Positions 45,501-53,757 of a stretch of 64,000 nt of DNA are shown here, piece by piece. Each line of letters opens with the position of its first letter. The stretch's first letter is position 1. The stretch covers positions 1,401,357-1,465,356 of the forward strand of contig NC_021294.1 in the NCBI RefSeq assembly GCF_000402035.1. Reading direction: 5' to 3'. Source of the DNA: Caballeronia insecticola. Its GTDB lineage: Bacteria > Pseudomonadota > Gammaproteobacteria > Burkholderiales > Burkholderiaceae. The position numbers were made by a program, and so were the translations under genes. The notes under the pieces are model-generated. The model saw nothing but the letters and a program-made list of their open reading frames with translations, was not told the origin of the DNA and ran no database searches.

Positions 45501-45653
45501 TTACAGACGCACGCCGAAAGCCGTGCCGCGTGCCTTACGTTGACGCTCGGCTTCACGGAAACGCGCTTGATACGAGTAGTCTTTGTCCATCGGCAGGTGC
45601 GGCGATTCGAACATTGCAGCGAACTTTTGCAGCAGGGCGAAGAGGTAGCTCAT
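45501..45653 (-). CDS. 50-aa hypothetical protein with its own strong promoter
   Basis: The product is 50 aa: a hydrophobic N-terminal helix (MSYLFALLQKFAAMF), a middle HLPMDKDYSYQARFREA section and a basic tail ending GTAFGVRL. A CGGGAG ribosome-binding site lies 8 nt before the ATG, and a perfect -10 TATAAT is located upstream. Codon use is normal for the genome (GC-ending), in contrast with the AT-rich flanks. I do not recognise the family; the length and helix-plus-basic-tail layout recall small conserved Burkholderiaceae proteins such as DUF3563, but this is not a firm match. Confidence 0.65.
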   Translation of the reverse strand: MSYLFALLQKFAAMFESPHLPMDKDYSYQARFREAERQRKARGTAFGVRL

Positions 45654-45696
45654 GTGTAACTCCCGGTTAGTGGTAGAGGGTTTTCCCTTAGAGAGA

Positions 45697-45718
45697 ATTA
45701 TAGGGTTAGCCCTTACCC
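45697..45718 (-). promoter_or_regulatory. Perfect TATAAT with an adjoining 16-bp dyad
   Basis: On the minus strand TATAAT occupies 45697-45702. Directly upstream, in the -10/-35 spacer, is GGGTTAGCCCTTACCC (45703-45718), a dyad of 7-bp arms with one mismatch and a 2-bp centre. No good -35 is present. The dyad is well placed to be a repressor operator for the 50-aa gene. Confidence 0.55.
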
Positions 45719-45857
45719 ATTTCTAGTGCAATGCAACATTTCTAGAGAAGAAATTCGGTAGTTTTTCTACATTTTTACCGATTTGCGGGCGCACGAAAAC
45801 GGGGACGGGCTGCGAAGGCACGTCCGGCGGGGTTTGCCAGTCAGGAAATGTGGCTCA

Positions 45858-45887
45858 GCGACACGCCGCCGCAGGGCGGGATGTCGC
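45858..45887 (-). terminator. Hairpin downstream of the single-TM protein gene
   Basis: GCGACA (45858-45863) pairs with TGTCGC (45882-45887), and inside it CCGCC (45866-45870) pairs with GGCGG (45875-45879) across a 4-nt loop. It begins 21 bp past the stop codon at 45908. No T-run follows, so it may be a Rho-dependent or processing end. Confidence 0.4.
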
Positions 45888-45907
45888 GAGAATGTGACAG
45901 CGCCGCT

Positions 45908-46891
45908 TCAGTGCGAAGTCGGGCCGGAGCGTTGCGCGTGCTTTTTCGGTGCGAGAGTGGGTTCGGCGGGGCCGACCGGCGGCACCGGTGAGGCGTCGTC
46001 GGCGATGTCGGGGGCGGGGCGCAGGCTGACCGTCGCGGAATCGGTGTCGAAGAGCGTGGCGAGCGTCGCCTGCTGATTGAGCATCAGCTGCTCCATGCGG
46101 TCCTGCTCCAGCTTGCCGTCGCGGCTCATGCGCATCAGCACCGCCGTCTGCGCGATGCCCGTCGCCACCGTGCCGAGCATCACGCAGACGATGATCGTCA
46201 GCATCGTCTTCATGCGGCCCGCGTGCGCCGCCGCGGCGGTGCGCTGTTCAGCGAGCACGGCATAGAGCGCGTCGATGGTGTCGGCGAATGCCTTGGCGCG
46301 GGCGCGGTCGAGCACGGGCGCGGAAGCGTCGTTCGGTGCCAGCGCGCGTTCGGCTCGCGGCGCGACGCCGGCATCGACGCAACTGATGCTCGCGGCACGC
46401 GACGCGGCGGCTGCCATCGCCGCGGGCTTTGCGACCGTTTCGCTTTCGCTGGCGGGCGCTTCGGCGGCGACGGGTGCAAACGCATCGTCCTCGAACGAGC
46501 CTTGGATCGGCCCGACCGATGCCACGCTCTCGCGCGCCGCCCGTTTCGCCGCCGACGGCTCCGCTGCCTGGCCGCCATTCGATTGCACCGCCGCGAGAAA
46601 CACCTCGGGCAACTCGAAGCCCTCGAAGGTGCCTTGGCGGATATCGGTGTTCATCGCCTGAAGCTGCGCGCGCTCGGCGTCTTCGGCGAAGAGATCGAGC
46701 GTTTCGCCGCTGCGCGCGCCTTCGCTCAGTTGCGCGAGGCGTTGCGCCGAACGTGCGGCGCGGGCGAGTTTGGTTTCGGTGTCGGCGCTATCGGGCGTGG
46801 CCGGCGAGCTGGCCGCGCGGCGGCGGCGTTGAGTTGCAGGGAGTTCGCCCGCAGGCGTTTCGGCATGACGTTTTACAGCGGAATCTGGCAT
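45908..46891 (-). CDS. Single-pass membrane protein of unknown function
   Basis: The protein is 327 aa. Residues 1-200 are polar and Ala/Ser/Glu-rich, probably disordered. One TM segment lies at about 229-252 (MLTIIVCVMLGTVATGIAQTAVLM) and is followed by a ~70-residue tail that begins with a likely helical, charged segment (SRDGKLEQDRMEQLMLNQQATL) and ends Pro-rich. No family is recognised. Absence of a signal peptide and Arg/Lys around the TM suggest the N-terminus is cytoplasmic. The neighbouring mgtC gene is on the same strand 105 bp upstream, but no functional link is evident. Confidence 0.7.
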   Translation of the reverse strand: MPDSAVKRHAETPAGELPATQRRRRAASSPATPDSADTETKLARAARSAQRLAQLSEGARSGETLDLFAEDAERAQLQAMNTDIRQGTFEGFELPEVFLAAVQSNGGQAAEPSAAKRAARESVASVGPIQGSFEDDAFAPVAAEAPASESETVAKPAAMAAAASRAASISCVDAGVAPRAERALAPNDASAPVLDRARAKAFADTIDALYAVLAEQRTAAAAHAGRMKTMLTIIVCVMLGTVATGIAQTAVLMRMSRDGKLEQDRMEQLMLNQQATLATLFDTDSATVSLRPAPDIADDASPVPPVGPAEPTLAPKKHAQRSGPTSH

Positions 46892-46996
46892 AGGTTCGAA
46901 AGGCCGCAGCCTCGACAGCCGGCGCTTCGGCGATGATTTTCGAGAGGCCGCATTGTCGCATGGCCGCGGGCCCGGACCGGCACCCGCGACGCAAAT

Positions 46997-47680
46997 TCAG
47001 CTCGCGTCGTCCTCGCGAAACTCGCGCACGACTTCGAGATGACGCAGACGGTCGCAGATCGCCTGATATTCCGTTGACGAAGCGCGCGACAACTCGACAC
47101 GAACTTCGTCCAGTTCGGGCGAATCGTCGCTTTGCTGCACGACGAACTGCTTCACGCGCACGCTGCCGGGCCCAAGCGCCTCGTGCAGCGCATGAAAACT
47201 GAGCGAGCCGCGGTCGACCAGCATCGTCAGTTGGCGGCGCTGCTTGACGCTGATAAAGCGGCGCTCCAGTGGCTTGATGCCCGCGAGGATGATGAGGATG
47301 ATCGCCGTCGCCGCGATCGACGCCGTGTAGAGCCCGCCGCCGACGGCCAGCCCGATCGCCGCGACCGACCACAGGCTCGCGGCCGTCGTCAGCCCGCGCA
47401 CGATCTCGCCGCGCAGCAGAATCGAGCCCGCGCCGAGAAAGCCGATGCCCGACACGACCTGCGCCGCGATCCGCGACGGATCGAGCACGACGTGATCCGA
47501 CTTCAGCACTTCCTCGAACCCATAAGCGGACACGATCATGATGAGCGCCGAGCCGACGCACACCAGCATGTGCGTGCGCAGCCCCGCCGCCCATGACAGA
47601 CGCTCGCGCTCGAAACCGATCACGCTGCCGAGCGCCGCGGCCATGACGAGCCGCGACACGAGTTCAACGTTTCCCAACAT
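46997..47680 (-). CDS. MgtC/SapB family membrane protein
   Basis: The protein is 227 aa. The N-terminal ~140 residues have four membrane segments and the MgtC core (ALGSVIGFERERLSWAAGLRTHMLVCVGSALIM and VSGIGFLGAGSILLRG). A soluble C-terminal ACT-like domain follows (about 150-227). I chose the ATG at 47680 because the longer frame overlaps the divergent AGE gene and has no membrane character. MgtC proteins are linked to Mg2+ limitation and to inhibition of the F-ATPase. Confidence 0.93.
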   Translation of the reverse strand: MLGNVELVSRLVMAAALGSVIGFERERLSWAAGLRTHMLVCVGSALIMIVSAYGFEEVLKSDHVVLDPSRIAAQVVSGIGFLGAGSILLRGEIVRGLTTAASLWSVAAIGLAVGGGLYTASIAATAIILIILAGIKPLERRFISVKQRRQLTMLVDRGSLSFHALHEALGPGSVRVKQFVVQQSDDSPELDEVRVELSRASSTEYQAICDRLRHLEVVREFREDDAS

Positions 47681-47797
47681 GTTCCAGTCCTCCTCTCGTG
47701 GCTGGCCCGGCGGTTCGCGCCCGGCCGGTTTTGCTATGCTGTCTCGTTGCGCGCGCCCGAGCGATGCGCGCTTTCTGAACCCATCCAGAGTCGTCTT

Positions 47798-48928
47798 ATG
47801 CAGGATCAGCATTCCAACGCTTCGTCGCCGATGCAAGCTGCGCGCCCGAAAGATGCCGTGTGCGCCGAACATGCCGCAACGCTGCGCGAACATTACGCGA
47901 AGATCGTGTTGCCCGTCTGGCGCGGCCCGGGATTCAACGCGGCGCTCGGTCTGCCGTTCGAGGCCGTCGCGCCGGACGACCATGCGCCGCTGCCACCGAA
48001 GCGTTATCGCGCGATGGCCTGCGCGCGGCAACTCTTCGTGTTCTCGGAAGCGGGCGACCTCGCGCATGCCGCGACGCTGTTCGAATCGCTGCGGCACTAT
48101 TTTCAGGACAAGCGAAACGGCGGATGGTTCTATAGCGTCGATGCAACCGGCGCGCCGCTCGAGCGCCAGAAGGATCTGTACACGCACGCGTTCGTGGTCT
48201 TTGCCTGCGCGCATTACGCGAAGCGCAGCGGCTCGCCGGAAGCGTTCGCATTGCTCGATGCCACGTCGCGGCTGATCGAAGCGCGCTTTTCGAACGGCGG
48301 CGATTTGTTGAACGCGGCGCTTGCCGAAGATTTCGGCGCGACGCTCGAAACACCGCTGCAAAATCCGCTGATGCATCTCGCCGAGGCATGGCTCGCCGCA
48401 CGCGAAGCCACCGGCGACGCCGCCTACGACCGGCGCCTCACGCTGCTCGCGCGCTCGGTGGCGAACGCCTTCGTGCACGAGCCGAGCGGCTCGATCGCCG
48501 AATTGCCGATCGGCACGGCCGGCAACCGGCTGGAGCCCGGCCATCAGTTCGAGTGGTATTTTCTGGCGCTCGGCAGCGGTCACGCCGCGTTCGAAGCCGC
48601 CGGACTGAACGAAGGACTCGCGCGCGCGTTCGACTTCGCGCAGAAACACGGCGTCGATGCAGCAACCGGCGGCGTCTTTGCCGCCATCGACGAAAGCGGC
48701 CGTGTAATCGACGGCACGCAGCGCATCTGGGCGCAGACGGAATATCTGCGCGCGCTGGCCACACGCGGCGACGCGCTCGGCGAGCAGATCGAACGCTATC
48801 GCGCGCGCTTCCTGCATGCGCGCGGCTGGGTCGAATGCCGCTCGGCGCAGGGCGAGATCAGCCGCGCCGAGATGCCGTCGACCACGCCGTATCACCTCGC
48901 GACATCGTACGCAGCGTTGCCGCGCTGA
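47798..48928 (+). CDS. N-acylglucosamine 2-epimerase (AGE)-family sugar isomerase
   Basis: The protein is 376 aa. It has the (alpha/alpha)6-barrel AGE pattern: NGGWFYSVDATGAPLERQKDLYTHAFVVFACAHYA near residues 108-141, NPLMHLAEAWLAA near 188, LEPGHQFEWYFL near 248 and TQRIWAQTEYLRAL near 308, which include the catalytic His and Arg residues of the family. The ATG at 47798 is preferred over the one at 47747. Mannose isomerase or a related aldose-ketose isomerase is the probable activity; the epimerase function itself is unlikely in bacteria. Confidence 0.88.
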   Translation: MQDQHSNASSPMQAARPKDAVCAEHAATLREHYAKIVLPVWRGPGFNAALGLPFEAVAPDDHAPLPPKRYRAMACARQLFVFSEAGDLAHAATLFESLRHYFQDKRNGGWFYSVDATGAPLERQKDLYTHAFVVFACAHYAKRSGSPEAFALLDATSRLIEARFSNGGDLLNAALAEDFGATLETPLQNPLMHLAEAWLAAREATGDAAYDRRLTLLARSVANAFVHEPSGSIAELPIGTAGNRLEPGHQFEWYFLALGSGHAAFEAAGLNEGLARAFDFAQKHGVDAATGGVFAAIDESGRVIDGTQRIWAQTEYLRALATRGDALGEQIERYRARFLHARGWVECRSAQGEISRAEMPSTTPYHLATSYAALPR

Positions 48929-48932
48929 TCGC

Positions 48933-50474
48933 TCAGGCGAGCTGAAATACGGAAACCGCCGCCTTCAGTTGCCGCGTCTGTTCATGTAGCGACGACGCGG
49001 CCGCCGCGGCCTGCTCGACGAGCGCCGCATTCTGTTGCGTCATTTCGTCCATTTGCGTGACGGCCTGATTGACCTGCTCGATGCCCACGCTCTGCTCCAG
49101 CGACGACGCGCTGATCTCCGCCATCATCTGCGTGACGCGCGAAATCGATGCCGACACTTCGCGCATTGCCGCGCCCGCGCGTTCGACAAGCACGGAGCCG
49201 TCGCTGACCTGCGCGACCGACTCGCCGATCAGTTCCTTGATCTCCTTCGCCGATTGCGCCGAGCGCTGCGCAAGCCCGCGCACTTCGCCCGCGACGACCG
49301 CAAAGCCGCGCCCTTGCTCGCCCGCCCGCGCCGCCTCCACAGCCGCGTTCAACGCGAGGATATTGGTCTGGAACGCGATACCGTCGATTACCGAGATGAT
49401 CTCGGCGATCTTGTCCGAACTCGCCGCGATGCCGCGCATCTTCTCGACGACATCATCGACCACGCCCGAGCCGCGTGAGGTTGCCGCGAGCGCGTCGCCT
49501 GCCAGCGTGTTCGCTTCGCGCGCGTGCTCGGCGTTCTGGCGCACGGTGGCGGTCAGCTCTTCCATGCTCGACGCGGTTTCTTCGAGCGAAGCCGCCTGAT
49601 TCTCCGTGCGCGCGGACAGATCGGCGTTACCGCTTGCGATTTCATCGGCGCCGAAGTTGATCGAATCGGACGTTTCGCGCACCGTCTTCACCGTGCTCGC
49701 GACGCTCGACTGCATCGCCGCGAGGCCCGCGAACAGACGCCCGATTTCGTTCGTGCCGCGATCCTCGATGCGCTCGTCCAGACGCCCCTTCGCGATGCGC
49801 TCGAAGTGGCGGCCCGCTTCCTCCAGCGGCGCGATCACGCCACGGCGCAGCGCGACGTGCACCAGCGCGATGCCCGCGACGAGCGCCGCCAGAATCACGA
49901 TGCCGACCGCGCGGAACCACGCGTAACGCGTATCGATCGATGACAGATAGCCGCGCCCGGCTGCATCGCCGAAATTGACGAAGTTCTGCTGTTCCGCGAG
50001 ATAGCGGTCCTGAAAGCCCTGCGTCGGCTGGTCGAGGAACGCCTGAATATTGTTGGCGTCGAGATACTGAACGAGTTCGGAGAGCGCTTTCGCGTATTCC
50101 GCGTATTTCGCCTGGAGCGCGGCCGTGCGCGTCACGTTTTCCGCGCCGGTCTTGCGCGCGTTCAGAAACGACGTGAACGACTTGTCCGCCGCCGCGATCT
50201 GCTCGCGCGCGTGCTGCACGATCTCCGTAGGCTCGGCGCCGCCGCGCACCATGCGGGTGCCCGCGCGCGAAAGGTTGATGCGCGCATCCATCAGATGCTG
50301 CGTGGTCTCGTTGACCGCGTTGACCTGCTTGAGCGCGATATCGGACAGGCTGCCGACATCGTCATGCGTGCGTGACAGCGACCAGAAGCCGAGCCCCTCG
50401 GTCACCAGTTGAAAGAGACAGAACACCACGAGTACCGCGAGCAAACCCGATGAAACCTTGATCTTTCCGAACAT
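48933..50474 (-). CDS. Methyl-accepting chemotaxis protein
   Basis: The protein is 513 aa. It has TM1 (about 8-28), a helical periplasmic domain of the TarH/4HB type (about 30-185), TM2 (about 188-210), a HAMP domain (210-265) and a signalling domain whose tip reads [37 protein letters not shown]. Methylation-site Glu/Gln pairs are present ([20 protein letters not shown]). There is no C-terminal NWETF-type tether. The ligand is unknown. It converges on the AGE gene 4 bp away. Confidence 0.93.
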   Translation of the reverse strand: MFGKIKVSSGLLAVLVVFCLFQLVTEGLGFWSLSRTHDDVGSLSDIALKQVNAVNETTQHLMDARINLSRAGTRMVRGGAEPTEIVQHAREQIAAADKSFTSFLNARKTGAENVTRTAALQAKYAEYAKALSELVQYLDANNIQAFLDQPTQGFQDRYLAEQQNFVNFGDAAGRGYLSSIDTRYAWFRAVGIVILAALVAGIALVHVALRRGVIAPLEEAGRHFERIAKGRLDERIEDRGTNEIGRLFAGLAAMQSSVASTVKTVRETSDSINFGADEIASGNADLSARTENQAASLEETASSMEELTATVRQNAEHAREANTLAGDALAATSRGSGVVDDVVEKMRGIAASSDKIAEIISVIDGIAFQTNILALNAAVEAARAGEQGRGFAVVAGEVRGLAQRSAQSAKEIKELIGESVAQVSDGSVLVERAGAAMREVSASISRVTQMMAEISASSLEQSVGIEQVNQAVTQMDEMTQQNAALVEQAAAAASSLHEQTRQLKAAVSVFQLA

Positions 50475-50706
50475 CTCTTACCCACACTTTCCGAAATAAA
50501 GCCCGCCGACGCGGGGACAGTGCGGGTTTACGGCAACGCGCCCGGAAAGCTTGAATCGTTTGCCGCAGCGAAGTGTCATGCGGATGCAGGAAATGCGCCG
50601 ACCGAAACGCGCTATTGCACAATATTTGCGTCGCTTCCTTGCAGTGCGCGCGAACGCTACCTATTGTCTTTGCAGGACGGCACCGAACCCACCAAGGAGT
50701 GTCCGA

Positions 50707-51147
50707 ATGGCCGAAATAGTCGATATCGCGCGCGGTGCGCTGAATGCGCAACCGTTCAGCGCCTTGCTCGGAACCAAGCTGATGCAGGTCGATTCAGCGA
50801 GTCTCACGCTGTGTCTGACGATCAGGGACGAGCTCAGGCAACAACACGGCTACGTGCACGGCGGGGTGGTGAGTTATCTCGTGGACAACGCGCTGACTTT
50901 CGCGGGCGCGCTGCGGCTCGGGCCGAAGGTCGTCACCGGCGAGTACAAGATCAACTATCTGCGCCCGGCCGTCTCCGGCACGCTGATGGCGCGGGCGCGC
51001 GTGGTCCATGCGGGCATGTCGCAGGCAACCTGCCAGTGCGACGTGTTCGTCACCGACGGCGGCGCCGAGCGGCTCGTCGCGGTCGCGCAGGGCACGATCA
51101 CGCGTATCGGCGAGGGCGTCGCCACAGAACCGGTTTTCCACGCCTGA
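50707..51147 (+). CDS. PaaI-type hotdog thioesterase
   Basis: The protein is 146 aa. The hotdog-fold catalytic helix motif HGYVHGGVVSYLVDNALTFA (about residues 46-65) is present, with the Asp in VDNA. An AAGGAG ribosome-binding site precedes the ATG at 50707; an upstream in-frame ATG at 50551 is less likely. The substrate acyl-CoA is unknown. A bidirectional terminator separates it from the fucose operon. Confidence 0.9.
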   Translation: MAEIVDIARGALNAQPFSALLGTKLMQVDSASLTLCLTIRDELRQQHGYVHGGVVSYLVDNALTFAGALRLGPKVVTGEYKINYLRPAVSGTLMARARVVHAGMSQATCQCDVFVTDGGAERLVAVAQGTITRIGEGVATEPVFHA

Positions 51148-51177
51148 ACTCATCTTCCTGAAACCGTCGTCCAAAGC

Positions 51178-51205
51178 AAAGAACCTCGCCGCGGCGAGGT
51201 TCTTT
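51178..51205. terminator. Bidirectional Rho-independent terminator
   Basis: The 28 bases form a perfect palindrome with AAAGAACCTCGCC and its complement as arms, 12-13 bp of stem. A- and T-rich flanks lie on both sides. It ends the thioesterase gene (plus) and the sugar operon (minus, stop at 51223). Confidence 0.9.
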
Positions 51206-51222
51206 GTTTATGCGCGTGCGGA

Positions 51223-52071
51223 TTATTTCGCCGCGACGGTCTTTTGCGTCTGCTCGCCGAGGCCCTGAATGCCGAGGCGCATCGTCTGGCCGGCCTTCAG
51301 ATACACCGCGTTCGGCTTCACGCCCATGCCGACGCCCGGCGGCGTGCCCGTCGAGATGACGTCGCCCGGTTGCAGGCTCATCACTTTCGACAGATACGCG
51401 ACGAGTTGCGCGACCGTGAAGACCATCGTCTTCGTGTTGCCGTTCTGATAGCGCTTGCCGTCCACTTCGAGCCACAGATCGAGCTTTTGCGGATCGGCGA
51501 TTTCGTCTTTCGTGACGAGCCACGGACCGATCGGGCCGAACGTGTCGAAGCCCTTGCCCTTGTCCCATTGCGTGCCGTGTTCGAGCTGCCACTCGCGCTC
51601 GGAGACGTCGTTGATCACGCAGTAGCCCGCGACGTAATCGAGCGCGTTCGCTTCATCGACATACTTCGCTTCCTTGCCGATCACCACGCCCAGTTCGACT
51701 TCCCAGTCGGTCTTCACCGAGTTGCGCGGGATTTCGACTTCGTCGTTCGGGCCGCAAATCGCGCTCGTCCACTTGCCGAAGATGACGGGTTCGGTCGGCA
51801 CCGGCAGATTCGATTCCGCCGCGTGATCCGCATAGTTCAGGCCGATACACACGAACTTGCCGACGCGGCCGACGCACGGCCCGATGCGCGGATTGCCGTC
51901 GACGACAGGCAGCGTCGCGACATCGGCAGCGCGCAGTTTCGCCAGGCCCGTATCGGTCAGCGTGGCGCCGGCGATGTCATCGACGACCTTCGACAGATCG
52001 CGAATCCGGCCCTCGGCGTCCAGCAAACCCGGTTTTTCCTGACCCTTGGGGCCGTAACGAAGCAGCTTCAT
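51223..52071 (-). CDS. Fumarylacetoacetase-family hydrolase, probable 2,4-diketo-3-deoxy-L-fuconate hydrolase
   Basis: The protein is 282 aa. The C-terminal FAH fold has the metal-ligand motif DWEVELGVVIGKEA and the STGTPPGVGMGVKP segment of acylpyruvate-type hydrolases. In the non-phosphorylating L-fucose pathway this enzyme splits the diketo-acid to pyruvate and lactate. It is the last gene of the operon, 41 bp after the SDR gene. ATG 52071 is chosen by the MKLLRYGPKGQEKPGLLD start. Confidence 0.9.
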   Translation of the reverse strand: MKLLRYGPKGQEKPGLLDAEGRIRDLSKVVDDIAGATLTDTGLAKLRAADVATLPVVDGNPRIGPCVGRVGKFVCIGLNYADHAAESNLPVPTEPVIFGKWTSAICGPNDEVEIPRNSVKTDWEVELGVVIGKEAKYVDEANALDYVAGYCVINDVSEREWQLEHGTQWDKGKGFDTFGPIGPWLVTKDEIADPQKLDLWLEVDGKRYQNGNTKTMVFTVAQLVAYLSKVMSLQPGDVISTGTPPGVGMGVKPNAVYLKAGQTMRLGIQGLGEQTQKTVAAK

Positions 52072-52112
52072 CTGATGTGTTCCTCGTGGTTCCGAAAAAG
52101 AATCAGCGGCGG

Positions 52113-52856
52113 TCAGTTCGACCAGCCGCCGTCGATGATATGAATCTGGCCCGTCGTAAACGACGATTCGTCCGAACCGAGATAGAGCGCAAGCGCTGCA
52201 ATCTCCTCGGCGCGGCCGACGCGCCCCATCGGCTGACGCGCAACGAACGCCGCCTGAATCTGCTCGACGCTCGCGCCCTGCGACTGCGCCTGCTCCGCAA
52301 TGCGCTCCTTCAGCGACGGCGACTCCACCGTGCCCGGGCAAATTGCATTGCAGCGCACCCCACGCGTGACGAAATCGGCGGCGACCGCCTTCGTGAGCCC
52401 GATGACGGCCGCCTTCGACGCACCGTACACGAAGCGATTCGGCACGCCCTTCACGCTCGACGCCGCCGACGACATGTTGATGATCGAACCGCCGCCTTTT
52501 TCCAGCATCTTCGGCAAGAACGCGCGAATCGTACGGTACATCGCCTTGGCGTTCAGGTCGAAGGCGAAATCCCAATCCTCTTCGCTCGCCTCCAGAATCG
52601 AGCCGGCGTGCACGTAGCCCGCGCAGTTGAAAAGCACGTCGATCGCGCCGATTTCCTGAGCGAGCGCGTTGATCGCCTGCGTGTCGCGCACGTCGAGCTT
52701 GCGCGCTTCGAAGGGCTTGCCTTCGAGCGATTCCGTGCGGATATCGGTGGCGATCACGCGCGCGCCTTGCGCCGCGAACAATTCGGCCGTCGCGAGTCCG
52801 ATGCCTTGTCCGGCCGCCGTGATCAGCGCCGTCTTTCCTGCCAGTCTTTGTACCAT
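52113..52856 (-). CDS. SDR dehydrogenase, probable 2-keto-3-deoxy-L-fuconate dehydrogenase
   Basis: The protein is 247 aa. It is a classical short-chain dehydrogenase with a variant cofactor motif AAGQGIGLATA, catalytic S in INMSSAASSV and Y-x3-K in FVYGASKAAV. In the family the reaction is NAD+-dependent oxidation of 2-keto-3-deoxy-L-fuconate to the 2,4-diketo-acid, as in Burkholderia and Xanthomonas. A GGAGCAG ribosome-binding site precedes the ATG. Confidence 0.9.
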   Translation of the reverse strand: MVQRLAGKTALITAAGQGIGLATAELFAAQGARVIATDIRTESLEGKPFEARKLDVRDTQAINALAQEIGAIDVLFNCAGYVHAGSILEASEEDWDFAFDLNAKAMYRTIRAFLPKMLEKGGGSIINMSSAASSVKGVPNRFVYGASKAAVIGLTKAVAADFVTRGVRCNAICPGTVESPSLKERIAEQAQSQGASVEQIQAAFVARQPMGRVGRAEEIAALALYLGSDESSFTTGQIHIIDGGWSN

Positions 52857-52908
52857 CTACTGCTCCAGTCGAAGTTATTTTTGAGACATGCCGGGTATAT
52901 CAGCCGTT

Positions 52909-53757
52909 TCAGAGGCGGTAGAACGCACGGGCGTTCGCGCCGAAAATCGCGTCTTGTTGAGCTTTTTCGAGATGAGCGGTCAGTTTTTTTGCCGTGGCGT
53001 GCCACGCAGTGTAGCTGCCGTTCAGATTCAGTACCGGCCAGTCGCTGCCCCACATCAGCCGCGCCGCGCCGAACTGTTCGATGAGATGCGCGACGTAGGG
53101 TTGCAAAGTTTCGTCGGTCCAGTTTTCTCTTGCTTCGGTTGCAAGGCCGGACAATTTGCAATGAAGTTTCTGCGGAAGCGCCGCGAGTTGCGCGATGCCG
53201 TCGGCCCACGGTTGCCAGCCCGCGTCGATGCCATTGCGGATCGGCGGCTTCGCGCCATGATCGACGACGATTCTGAGCGTCGGATAGGTCGCGACGAATT
53301 TGATCAGCGAAGGCACATGCCGCGCGAAGATCAACGCGTCGAAGGCGAGATCGTGCGCGATCAGGCGTTCAATCGCGTCCGGGCGCGGCGCGTGTTCGAT
53401 CCACGTATCGTCGGGCAGGTCCTGCAACATTGGGCGGACGGCCTTGAACTTCGGCTCGCGGGCAAACTCGTCGATGAGTGCGGGCGCATCGGCGGAATCG
53501 AGCGGCACCCAGCCGACGACGCCGGCAATCGACTCATCGTTGCGCGCGAGAGCGAGCAGGTAGCGTGTTTCATCGACCGTCGGTGCGGCTTGAACCACGA
53601 CCGTTCGCTGAACGCCGACAGACTCTCGCAGCGGCGCAAGATCATCGGGGCCGAACACGCGATACAACGCCTTCATCTCCGGCGTGAGCCAGCCGTAGTC
53701 ACCGCGCGCGGGATCCCAGTAATGCTGATGGGCATCGATGTTCATGGCCGACGTCAT
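52909..53757 (-). CDS. Amidohydrolase-2 family lactonase, probable L-fuconolactonase
   Basis: The protein is 282 aa. The metal-dependent TIM-barrel hydrolase pattern is visible: IDAHQHYWDP at the start, VVDHGAKPPI near residue 170, and MWGSDWPVLNL near 245. It would open L-fucono-lactone to L-fuconate. Its ATG overlaps the preceding aldo/keto reductase stop by four bases (ATGA). Confidence 0.88.
   Translation of the reverse strand: MTSAMNIDAHQHYWDPARGDYGWLTPEMKALYRVFGPDDLAPLRESVGVQRTVVVQAAPTVDETRYLLALARNDESIAGVVGWVPLDSADAPALIDEFAREPKFKAVRPMLQDLPDDTWIEHAPRPDAIERLIAHDLAFDALIFARHVPSLIKFVATYPTLRIVVDHGAKPPIRNGIDAGWQPWADGIAQLAALPQKLHCKLSGLATEARENWTDETLQPYVAHLIEQFGAARLMWGSDWPVLNLNGSYTAWHATAKKLTAHLEKAQQDAIFGANARAFYRL

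Larger units (their letters stand above)
45399..45769. repeat. 12-bp inverted repeats flanking the 50-aa gene
   Basis: TAGAAAAACTAC at 45399-45410 recurs in inverted orientation (GTAGTTTTTCTA) at 45758-45769. The right copy is part of a local dyad, GTAG-N5-CTAC (45758-45770). The two copies bracket the 50-aa gene and its promoter in a ~370-bp segment that is AT-rich for this genome. Confidence 0.5.

Noticed and set aside
45423..45659. 78-codon plus-strand frame over the 50-aa gene
   Set aside because: The minus-strand frame has the ribosome-binding site, TATAAT and more protein-like composition; the plus frame is Cys/Arg-rich and lacks these.
45399..45769. Miniature insertion element or attachment site
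   Set aside because: The 12-bp inverted repeats are not joined to visible target-site duplications and enclose a gene with normal codon use, so mobility is not claimed.
50551..50706. N-terminal extension of the thioesterase
   Set aside because: It would add 52 residues with no hotdog features and ignore a strong ribosome-binding site directly before 50707.
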